Shown: piece after piece, positions 1-7,312 of the stretch
How the letters are laid out: every line of letters starts with the position of its first letter
Numbering within the stretch: position 1 is the first letter of the stretch
Origin: a virus
DNA: 28,891 nucleotides
Direction: 5' to 3' (one strand)
IMG/VR virus record: IMGVR_UViG_3300022928_000093
Span: 1 to 28,891 of that record
Position numbers and translations under genes: made by a program
The notes under the pieces: generated by a model
Told to the model about the DNA's origin: nothing
What the model saw: only the letters and a program-made list of their open reading frames with translations
Database searches by the model: none

Positions 1-44
1 AACGTAGCAAAACTATCAACGAGTTGTAACGATATCGTTGCCAT
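1..44 (-). CDS. 5' end of an unidentified gene running off the left edge
   Basis: An ATG at 44 (minus strand) overlaps the TAA of the small coiled-coil gene in a TAATG joint, the same joint used through the whole operon. The 14 complete codons in the window read MATISLQLVDSFAT. Too little is present to identify a family; its position continues the late structural operon, so a virion or neck protein is plausible but not shown. Confidence 0.6.
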   Translation of the reverse strand, partial: MATISLQLVDSFAT

Positions 45-271
45 TATTTCTTCTCTAATAACTGTTGAAGCAGGGACTTAATTTCAGACATATCTTCTTT
101 TAAATCTTGAACGTCTTGCTTGAGTAATTGCTCTTCTTTCGCCTTTTCCTGCATTCTTTTTTTACGTTCTTTTGCTGCCCGTATCTCATCATTATTTATA
201 TTGATCACCGCATTACTCCTAGGGTCTTTGACCAAGTTGGAGTTACCGCTGACAGGTATATAATTCTTCAT
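44..271 (-). CDS. Small conserved coiled-coil protein of T4-like marine phages
   Basis: 75 aa, no signal peptide or membrane segment. The N-terminal third reads as a short conserved motif (YIPVSGNSNLVKDPRSNAVI). From memory this pattern recurs in small proteins next to structural genes of T4-like cyanophages. The rest is a charged heptad-rich helix (about residues 27-75, RAAKERKKRMQEKAKEEQLL then DLKEDMSEIKSLLQQLL), predicted to form a coiled coil. It starts 2 nt after the stop of the 1692-aa virion gene and ends in a TAATG joint with the next gene, so it belongs to the late operon. Function is unknown. A small virion or assembly component is an inference from context only. A TATAAATA motif lies inside the gene. 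Confidence 0.75.
   Translation of the reverse strand: MKNYIPVSGNSNLVKDPRSNAVININNDEIRAAKERKKRMQEKAKEEQLLKQDVQDLKEDMSEIKSLLQQLLEKK
193..200 (-). promoter_or_regulatory. Possible internal late promoter (TATAAATA)
   Basis: The minus strand reads TATAAATA, an exact match to the T4 late-promoter core recognised by gp55 with RNA polymerase. It lies inside the coding part of the small coiled-coil gene, about 150 nt upstream of the gene that runs off the left edge, and could boost genes further left. It may also be a chance match, as the codons encode a plain Asn-Ile-Asn-Asn stretch. Confidence 0.35.
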
Positions 272-272
272 A

Positions 273-3200
273 TCATACTGTCAGGGCAATCGCGCGTAGA
301 TCTCGGAAGCGAGGAACAAGTAGATTGTTCTGTGTGCGCATCACAATCTTGATTTTAAACTGCACGAAAGGATCCAACGTTCCTTGAGTTCCGCCAATAG
401 TATAACGATACTCCCTGAAGGTAACACCATCGTCGTCAGAAGGCAAAAGGTTATCGACCTCGGCAAGTACCCAGCTATTATCAGCGATAGTCTCATCTAC
501 GCCTGCAGTCTTGTAGTAGACGTCAAACGAAGCGACCGAAGGTTTGTTAGCACCGATAAGAACCTTTAGACCAACTGCTTCATTCTCTAGCGTTACGGTC
601 TTAGTAACATATTTTGCTATAGAAGAACCGCCGTCTGCAGTATTTTCTGCAGTATAGGTCAAGGGTTGATTGCCTCCAAGACCAGCAGAGTCTTGATCGT
701 CGATGATATTCGTGATACAGTGTAGTGAAGTATTTAATGCGTCAACCACTGGTGACACGTACTTGTTAGTGGTTGTCATAATGATACGCAAGTCATCGGA
801 TTCACTCATGCTTTGCGCTGTCTTATTTTGACTATTCACCAACATCTTACGAGCAGAGAAATAATTATTGCTGTTAATCACAATATCTGTATAAGACGTA
901 TCGTAGACATATGCCAGTTCACTACCAGCTTCAGACTGACCGCTTGTCAGTTTAATCTTAGCAGTTGCGTCAGAAGCGTCTGGTCTGTGAACTTGGAATC
1001 CAGTATAGAGAACATCAATCTGTGCTTGCTGAGTTGCTTGCCAGAAGTTTCCACCACCGAATCCGCCACTGGTTGAAGTGCCCGATGAGGTAAATGTGTA
1101 TCCAGTCACATCCTTTGCGGTGATAGTTTGTAGACCTTGAATCTGACCATCGGTTATACCGCGAAGGTGATCAGAGTCAGCAGACGCACTATCGAAGTGA
1201 TTAATGAGTACCTTATCTCCCACCAACATTCCATGGAATGGATGGTAAACTCTTACTGAGTTTGACGCTGAATCAACATAGAATGGATTATTCCGTAAAC
1301 GATAGTTAGGAAAATCATTCATTGCAAATTTTGCTTCGCCGCTCAAACCGCTCCTTGTAAAGTCAGCGATGCTCAAGTCGAATGTTAAATCTTGATTCTG
1401 AGAAGGTTCCCAAGTCGTGCCGTTCTGTGACTTGAACAGTGATCCCAACGTTGGTTGCGATACCACCTTCAAGGTTGTCGAACCGACTAGGAAGTTGCCC
1501 ATAGTAGCAACCCAAACTGTGTAACCAGTAGATTGAGAAAGCAACACGATAGCATATTCTGTTTCTGCCTTCAACTCAATAGGTCTTTCAAAGGTAAAAG
1601 TTGTTTTAACAGTAGCATTTGAAGAAGCAGCACCAGACAACTCAGCGGCAGAAAGCGAAGCGACAGCATGCCGCAATCTTTCAGTTCCAGAAGGATAACC
1701 GTTTACAACTGGTCTTATTTCGCAGGTCAGATCTCTGGTTTGATCTACGCTTCCTAGATACACACCAACGCTCGTAACAAATATGCTGTGCGTTTTATCA
1801 TTATAGAAAGTTTGTGCTAATGGGTCATAACGTCTTATTCTTACTACATCACTCGTTCTTTCGGTGATCGTTTCTTCCAAACCTGTGGAAGTAAATTCCG
1901 CAGATGCTTTAGAGTCTGATAATGATGCGTTATTGGTGTTTATGTTATAGAACGCTAGCGTTTTGGTTCCAGACCTGAAGTTGAGTTCTTCATTACTCGG
2001 CAAGAAGAACGATCCTCTAATTGTTCCGGTCGCATCGCTGGTTAACGTAGTAGCGCCATCCGGATGCGCTGTCAATCCTGTGCTAGGAATAATACGATAG
2101 TCTGGGTTGCTGCGTATATTGCTAAGAAGCGTATTATAATCGCTAGTGTTTAGAGAGCGAACCCAACTGGCCATAGCAACATTATCAAAGAATGCGAAGT
2201 GCTGAGTATTAGGACGCACGTTTTTAACAATGAATGCTACTTCGCGACTACGCATGAAGGGAACAGATATTTGTTGTACTGTTCGCTCAGTCTGCTGACC
2301 TTCGACTTGTATCGCAATTCGCGATAATGTCCTTGTTAACTCTCCTATAGTCGGCGACGATTCGTCAAGCGTTACATTGTTTGCTCTCAAAAATTCTCTA
2401 GTGGATTGGGTGCTTGCTTGACTGCCCAATGTATTGTTTCTGCCAGTACCAGTAAAACCATTTCTACCCCACCAACCCCAATCCCATGTGAGCCAGTTAG
2501 GATCAACTCTATCAAAATTTCGAAATATTTGACCCGTAGTTAAAACCGCAGATGCCGTATCGACCACTTCTTCTATTAATGTGGTATTCACCCAATCGTC
2601 ACGTTCAGGCGTTAGGACCACAAACCCTTCATTGTTTATTACATCAAATGGATTGACGTTGACTAAGTCTGAAGCGAGGGATTGATCAATGTAAACTTCT
2701 TCGTCGTAATTTAAGAATACTGAATTTTTCTTCAATACTACATTACTACTTGAAGCAGAATCATATCCTGGTGAAACATGCACTTGTTTGCCGGAAGGAC
2801 GCATTTCGGATGCTTCTATATCAACTGCTGCGGTATGCTCATTTGAAAGCGTGTCCTGCGAAATATTGTTTCTAAAGTTGTCGACGAAGAAACCAGACTT
2901 GGTGCGATTATTTCCATTCGCATCCAAAACTTCCAAGTTCTCGGTCTGAAGTTCGAGAAGACTTAAACTGATAGACTCTCTATTTTCTTCAATTTTCTGT
3001 TCAAGTCTTCCGATATCCCTCATGGTATATCGTTTGTTGTCCACATAATCGAGGAAGGTATCCCTCACATTCAAAGTGTTTCCGTTCAACTGAATATCGT
3101 AGAGGTTCATAGCGTAAGGTTGCGGAACCAATGGATACTCAGGATTATATCTTGGAGTTCCTCTGTAATACTCTACTTCGCCCAGATAGTTTGCTACCAG

Positions 3201-5351
3201 CCGATCCCTTCGAGGAAGGTAGAATTTCATATCACCGTCTAAGAGTGATGTATTCTCAGGGACTTCGTTTACTACTGCGCCAGTACCAGAGAAACCAGTT
3301 CCAGCATCGTTAATTCGTGAACGAAAATCTAAGACATCTCGAAGGTTCACTAGCTCTCCAGTTTGAAGTCGATGAGCTGGTATATCCTTGTACGCAAATC
3401 CACCGTTATTATAGGATGCGGCATTAAAATAGTTTCCAGTGCCACTGTGCTCGAAGTAGTCAAAGTCTACTGAAATTCTAGCAGCAGGTGGCGTAGTCCC
3501 CGTGTTTAAAATTAATTTGCCGAGGGCATAAAAGTTATCGCGTTGCCCGTTGTCCAAAGTATAGTCAACAGAAACATCATTGCCTGCGCTATCTACTGCG
3601 CTGTTTAAGCGATAGATATCTGCCTCGCCAAGATTCAGATACGCAGTTCCTGTGCCATCGCTCTCGATCAGTAGATCAGCAGTAGAATTGGTGAGAACCT
3701 TGTTTCGCTCAGTGATATTCTGGCGTTGAACGAATGCTTGTACGCTCATCGTTCCGCTAGTATATCCGCCGACCGTAATCGTTTGACTGGTAACTGAACC
3801 TGAAGTTGTAAATGCCAAAGGTTCACTGCTATCTACTGTTACGATCCAGTCTGTAATGTCTGTAAACGCACCGTCACCTGCACCAGCATCAGCGATAGCA
3901 ATAGTGCCTTCGCCCGAACCGTTTACCGTGGTTGTATAACGTCGATGAACCTTCATATCAAGTTGCATCGTGTCAGTAAATGACGGACGGTTATTAGGCA
4001 GATTGAAGAATAAGTTATTATTCGCTATGTCCGTCAGAGTAGTTTGACTTGAGTCAGCAGCAATGTTGACATAATTACTGCTGTCGTTACCGAAAGATTG
4101 GACGTTACGGAAGTTCTTTCCAGAATTCATGTTCACGTCAAATAAGTAATAACGATACTCACTATTCGGCGCATCCGTTACAGCACGAATCCTAGCAGAA
4201 CCAATAGTAGAACCGAGATAAGCAGAATCGCTTCTTAGATCAACAGTAGCAAAGTTATTCGTATCGAAGTCGCCCTTTACTTTATCGGCGAGCAAATAAT
4301 TACCATAGTTTGCCGCAGCAACTGCATCAGTAATAGTAGTTGTATCGGTCGGCTTTTCAACTCTTATTCGAGAAGATAAAGGTTGAACTCGATATCCATT
4401 CACATATGCGATACCAGGATCAACTAAAAGATTTAAATGCGTATTGGCACTATCTTCTTCAAAAGTAGCAACAAAGGGTTTTACTGTATAGTTGCCTGAC
4501 TCTTCATAGGTTCGTTGAGCAACAAGATCTAAGACCTTGTTATAATCGCCTCTACCATTATTGATCGATACAACTTCACCATCAACAATTTTAGCAGTAT
4601 AAACAAAGTTATCACTTGAGGTTACTTTCGATCGAGCCGTCAGAGTAAGTTTAATTTGATAACGATCCGCTCCTGGTGCGGTGATATTTGGCACAGCACC
4701 CTGATTATCGTAAAGCGCAGCATCGTCATCAGTGGTTAATATGCGTTCTTCTACTTTGAACCCAAGATCGTCAGTAGGAGTAGAACTGTACTTGGAGACA
4801 ATTGTTTCTTGCGCTTCACTATAAACGAAGTGACCCTGAACAAAAAATACACCTTCGCCGGTGAGTCCCTTGGTGCTCTTACCAAAAGCATTGCTACCAG
4901 CGATAACTAAACCGCCAGGATTCAGCGTTTCGCCTGCAGTGAACGTCACAGGCGTCGCACCAGGAGTGCCCGAAGAAGTGTCTGTATAATCAACGAGAAG
5001 GGTGTCTGGGTCTCCGTCAGCAGCTGCTATAGTTTCCCGCACTACTGCTACAACACCACTGGTGGCGCCTGTGAGTTCGGTTCCTGCAGCTGGGAGCGTA
5101 CCGGAAGCGAGTTTTACAAAATCGATCTTATTAACAAAGATATTAGAAATTGGGTCAACGGCAGCACCGTCTTTGAATATATTTCTTCCGAATCTTTCAA
5201 TCTCACGTTGAATGATAGTCTGAAGTTGTGTAAGTTCCCTTGCCTGAAGCGCACGACCACTGTTAAAAAGGATTCGATGATAGTTATCGCTATCAAGGAA
5301 ATCATCCTTGTATGTGGTCGCAAATATATTCTTTGATCTATTGCTTGCCAT
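273..5351 (-). CDS. Giant DUF4815-type virion structural protein
   Basis: 1692 aa, the largest gene here. The N-terminal part (residues 1-70, with NYHRILFNSGRALQARELTQ and QREIERFGRNIFKDGA) matches my recollection of the DUF4815 family, large structural proteins of T4-like cyanophages and other marine myophages. The middle is long, Ser/Thr/Asn/Gly-rich and low in Cys, as expected of an extended beta-structured baseplate or fibre protein. The C-terminus (VQFKIKIVMRTQNNLLVPRF then RDLRAIALTV) is a recurring terminal motif of these virion proteins. It lies 14 nt after gp8 in the late operon, so a peripheral baseplate or tail-fibre-attachment role, occupying the position of T4 gp10/gp12, is likely but inferred. 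No enzymatic motif was seen. Confidence 0.8.
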   Translation of the reverse strand: MASNRSKNIFATTYKDDFLDSDNYHRILFNSGRALQARELTQLQTIIQREIERFGRNIFKDGAAVDPISNIFVNKIDFVKLASGTLPAAGTELTGATSGVVAVVRETIAAADGDPDTLLVDYTDTSSGTPGATPVTFTAGETLNPGGLVIAGSNAFGKSTKGLTGEGVFFVQGHFVYSEAQETIVSKYSSTPTDDLGFKVEERILTTDDDAALYDNQGAVPNITAPGADRYQIKLTLTARSKVTSSDNFVYTAKIVDGEVVSINNGRGDYNKVLDLVAQRTYEESGNYTVKPFVATFEEDSANTHLNLLVDPGIAYVNGYRVQPLSSRIRVEKPTDTTTITDAVAAANYGNYLLADKVKGDFDTNNFATVDLRSDSAYLGSTIGSARIRAVTDAPNSEYRYYLFDVNMNSGKNFRNVQSFGNDSSNYVNIAADSSQTTLTDIANNNLFFNLPNNRPSFTDTMQLDMKVHRRYTTTVNGSGEGTIAIADAGAGDGAFTDITDWIVTVDSSEPLAFTTSGSVTSQTITVGGYTSGTMSVQAFVQRQNITERNKVLTNSTADLLIESDGTGTAYLNLGEADIYRLNSAVDSAGNDVSVDYTLDNGQRDNFYALGKLILNTGTTPPAARISVDFDYFEHSGTGNYFNAASYNNGGFAYKDIPAHRLQTGELVNLRDVLDFRSRINDAGTGFSGTGAVVNEVPENTSLLDGDMKFYLPRRDRLVANYLGEVEYYRGTPRYNPEYPLVPQPYAMNLYDIQLNGNTLNVRDTFLDYVDNKRYTMRDIGRLEQKIEENRESISLSLLELQTENLEVLDANGNNRTKSGFFVDNFRNNISQDTLSNEHTAAVDIEASEMRPSGKQVHVSPGYDSASSSNVVLKKNSVFLNYDEEVYIDQSLASDLVNVNPFDVINNEGFVVLTPERDDWVNTTLIEEVVDTASAVLTTGQIFRNFDRVDPNWLTWDWGWWGRNGFTGTGRNNTLGSQASTQSTREFLRANNVTLDESSPTIGELTRTLSRIAIQVEGQQTERTVQQISVPFMRSREVAFIVKNVRPNTQHFAFFDNVAMASWVRSLNTSDYNTLLSNIRSNPDYRIIPSTGLTAHPDGATTLTSDATGTIRGSFFLPSNEELNFRSGTKTLAFYNINTNNASLSDSKASAEFTSTGLEETITERTSDVVRIRRYDPLAQTFYNDKTHSIFVTSVGVYLGSVDQTRDLTCEIRPVVNGYPSGTERLRHAVASLSAAELSGAASSNATVKTTFTFERPIELKAETEYAIVLLSQSTGYTVWVATMGNFLVGSTTLKVVSQPTLGSLFKSQNGTTWEPSQNQDLTFDLSIADFTRSGLSGEAKFAMNDFPNYRLRNNPFYVDSASNSVRVYHPFHGMLVGDKVLINHFDSASADSDHLRGITDGQIQGLQTITAKDVTGYTFTSSGTSTSGGFGGGNFWQATQQAQIDVLYTGFQVHRPDASDATAKIKLTSGQSEAGSELAYVYDTSYTDIVINSNNYFSARKMLVNSQNKTAQSMSESDDLRIIMTTTNKYVSPVVDALNTSLHCITNIIDDQDSAGLGGNQPLTYTAENTADGGSSIAKYVTKTVTLENEAVGLKVLIGANKPSVASFDVYYKTAGVDETIADNSWVLAEVDNLLPSDDDGVTFREYRYTIGGTQGTLDPFVQFKIKIVMRTQNNLLVPRFRDLRAIALTV

Positions 5352-5365
5352 TTATAATTCCACCA

Positions 5366-6754
5366 TTAAAATTGAATAACAATTTTTACGTCTTCGGTTT
5401 GATCTGCCGCTCTTGACACGGTTGCTCTGTTATCGAAGTACAACACCTCACCGCTGTAAATATCTATATCGGGTGCTATGAGTGCACTGTCTGCTGTAGT
5501 GAGCAAAGTAAATCCGCCGCCAGAGAATGTAACTGCTGCGTTTTCTTGGAAGTTAACGAAACCTGTCTCTTCGGTTTGGTGATAACGAATCGTATCAGTA
5601 CCATCAAAGTTATCAACATATGCTGAAGCGCCTGATGAACTTTGGGTTATCAACATATCATTTACGATAGTGCCGGAATATGTTCCTGTATCAAACTTGA
5701 GTCTACGCAAGCAATCGCCTGTTGCGTCTGTAAATAAACCGCTGCTGTCGTATTGAGTAAAGTTCTTAAAGAAACTAATCTGACGGTAATCGTTATCGGT
5801 AATAAAGTCGCCGCCTTCTGCTCCATCAATTTTAACATTGACCATTAAAGATGATGCGCGAAGGTCTTCTCTTGGGTTTGCTCCGATACCAGCGAGCGGA
5901 CCATGAATAGTTCGCGCGGTTGCTCCTGCACCACCGCCGCCGCTGAACTCTACAGTAGCATAACGATAACCTGTACCATACTGGAATCCTGCGGTTCCAA
6001 GTCCATCACTATCCTTTATTTCAATCTTCGTTATCGCGCCGCCAGATACGGTTGCCACTGCAGTTGCACCCGAACCGTCACCGTTAATAGTAACTGTTGG
6101 TGTGCTTGTATAACCTGTACCGCCATTGGTGACAACGATTCCAATAATCTCACCAGAGTCTGCAGCATTTTGAACGCTATACTGTTCCTGAGTCGCGAGC
6201 GGGTCGCCACTGCCAGCGGAATCTACAAAAGTGGCCGGAAGGAAATTAGCAGACAAATACTTGTTGGCATTACCTGATGTCAACGTGAACAAATACTTCC
6301 AAACATAACCATCTGCTGTTTTGAATGGATCGGTAGAAGTTCCTGACGGCAGTACAGTTGAAGTAACAGCCGAACCTGCGCTGTTCTTGCCTTGCTGTAG
6401 ACAAATATAAACAGAATTGTCTGCCGTCAACACATAGTATGGGTTGATCAGTGAGTTGCTTGTATACGCATCGTCATATGCGCTGTAAATTGTACCAGAA
6501 GACCAATTATAGCGAGGTACAACAAACTCGCGGTCAGAAACTTTCTTAATCGATTGCAAGTTTTGACGAAGGTTACGAGTAACTCTAGGACTATTAGAAG
6601 CAGCTTCCGGAACCAAAGAACCGCTTCCGTCACTATCCGTCCAGTCTTGTGACCTACCAATGCCGACGTAATGATTAGTCCCTGAAGAATCTATGTCCTC
6701 AAAGATTTTATCAATAGCAAGGTCTCTAAAATTATATGTTACTGTAGATGCCAT
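5366..6754 (-). CDS. 8: Baseplate wedge subunit gp8 with an inserted Gly-rich domain
   Basis: 462 aa against 334 in T4. In T4, gp8 dimers join gp6, gp7 and gp10 in the baseplate wedge. Matches to T4 gp8 run in order: HYVGIGRSQDW near residue 27 (T4 IFITFGRSEPW), a conserved DGYVWKYLFTL near 147 (T4 DGYVWEYLFEI), RQISFFKN near 323, and the C-terminal SGEVLYFDNR then DQTEDVKIVIQF (T4 SGEMIYMENR then DQTEEINILFTF). The extra length is mostly a Gly/Thr-rich stretch at about residues 205-275 (GGTGYTSTPTVTINGDGSGA and following), which looks like an inserted beta-sandwich repeat common in phage virion proteins. The start follows a GTGGAAT stretch about 7 nt upstream. It is preceded by the small fibre-like gene in the same operon. 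Confidence 0.9.
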   Translation of the reverse strand: MASTVTYNFRDLAIDKIFEDIDSSGTNHYVGIGRSQDWTDSDGSGSLVPEAASNSPRVTRNLRQNLQSIKKVSDREFVVPRYNWSSGTIYSAYDDAYTSNSLINPYYVLTADNSVYICLQQGKNSAGSAVTSTVLPSGTSTDPFKTADGYVWKYLFTLTSGNANKYLSANFLPATFVDSAGSGDPLATQEQYSVQNAADSGEIIGIVVTNGGTGYTSTPTVTINGDGSGATAVATVSGGAITKIEIKDSDGLGTAGFQYGTGYRYATVEFSGGGGAGATARTIHGPLAGIGANPREDLRASSLMVNVKIDGAEGGDFITDNDYRQISFFKNFTQYDSSGLFTDATGDCLRRLKFDTGTYSGTIVNDMLITQSSSGASAYVDNFDGTDTIRYHQTEETGFVNFQENAAVTFSGGGFTLLTTADSALIAPDIDIYSGEVLYFDNRATVSRAADQTEDVKIVIQF

Positions 6755-6771
6755 TATTTTATTCCACTACA

Positions 6772-7266
6772 TTATGGTGAGATCGTGAGCGCAGAAGCAG
6801 AGTCAACATCGCTAAACAAATGCCAGTTACTCCCGCCCCAAATTAATTCGCAAGCGCCATTTTGCGCTAGATTAATTGACGTTCCGTTAGCAAAACTTGT
6901 TGGCGTGATTGTTGCTGTACCTGCTCCAGTAGTTATAAACTTTTTAGAGTGACCAGTAGCAGAAGCATTCGCCAGAGTAAATGACTGCGCGTCAGTATTG
7001 CTAAAGACTGTCAATGGTTTGACTAAACTCGCCGCATTACCTGTGCCGCCAGCAGAGTCAAGAGTTTCAGAACCGTAAACCAAACTGCCGTCAAGAGTGA
7101 CACCAGTAGCACTTACAGATACCAACGAGGATAGTTGATCACTATCGCCGCCAAGATACTGATACAGTTCTACAAATGTCTCATTAATTTTCTCAGCAGC
7201 TTGACGAAGCGTATCGCCCGTCCGATCATTTGCTACTGTTCCTGTAAATATATTTTGTCTGGCCAT
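6772..7266 (-). CDS. Short fibre-like structural protein with phage N-terminal adaptor motif
   Basis: 164 aa. Residues 10-38 (TVANDRTGDTLRQAAEKINE then TFVELYQYLG) form a motif I recognise from many marine T4-like tail proteins, in which NDGTGDxLRxAxxKINxNFxELY precedes variable beta-rich domains; it is probably a virion-attachment segment. The remainder is Ser/Thr/Ala-rich and beta-prone, ending in WGGSNWHLFSDVDSA. No enzymatic residues were noticed. It lies between the LamG/YadA fibre and gp8 and has its own late promoter 26 nt upstream, the only promoter motif between the fibre and gp8. A short fibre or baseplate decoration is the likely role. Confidence 0.75.
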   Translation of the reverse strand: MARQNIFTGTVANDRTGDTLRQAAEKINETFVELYQYLGGDSDQLSSLVSVSATGVTLDGSLVYGSETLDSAGGTGNAASLVKPLTVFSNTDAQSFTLANASATGHSKKFITTGAGTATITPTSFANGTSINLAQNGACELIWGGSNWHLFSDVDSASALTISP

Positions 7267-7291
7267 TTATAAAACCCGTTCGATTTTCATT

Positions 7292-7299
7292 TATTTATA
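7292..7299 (-). promoter_or_regulatory. Late promoter TATAAATA
   Basis: Exact TATAAATA on the minus strand in the 46-nt gap between the large fibre gene and the 164-aa gene, 26 nt upstream of the latter's ATG. It matches the T4 late core, and is one of three exact copies that lie at or next to gene junctions, which supports real use. Confidence 0.75.
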
Positions 7300-7312
7300 G
7301 TCGTTTGTAAAA

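Noticed and set aside
128-352. Open reading frame on the plus strand opposite the small coiled-coil gene, and many similar ones (for example 5903-6277, 7923-8306, 20809-21255, 27094-27675)
   Set aside because: They lie antisense to clearly identified genes, have no family resemblance and no convincing ribosome binding sites; their composition is that of the opposite strand.
349-360. TTGATTTTAAAC on the plus strand, similar to the spacer of the two early promoters
   Set aside because: It is inside the coding end of the 1692-aa gene, points away from it, and has no matching -35/-10 pair; most likely chance.
5345-5356. TTATAAATGGC at the starts of the 1692-aa gene and the 164-aa gene
   Set aside because: It resembles a late promoter but overlaps the start codon, so it cannot serve that gene; it is explained by an A/T-rich leader plus ATGGC.
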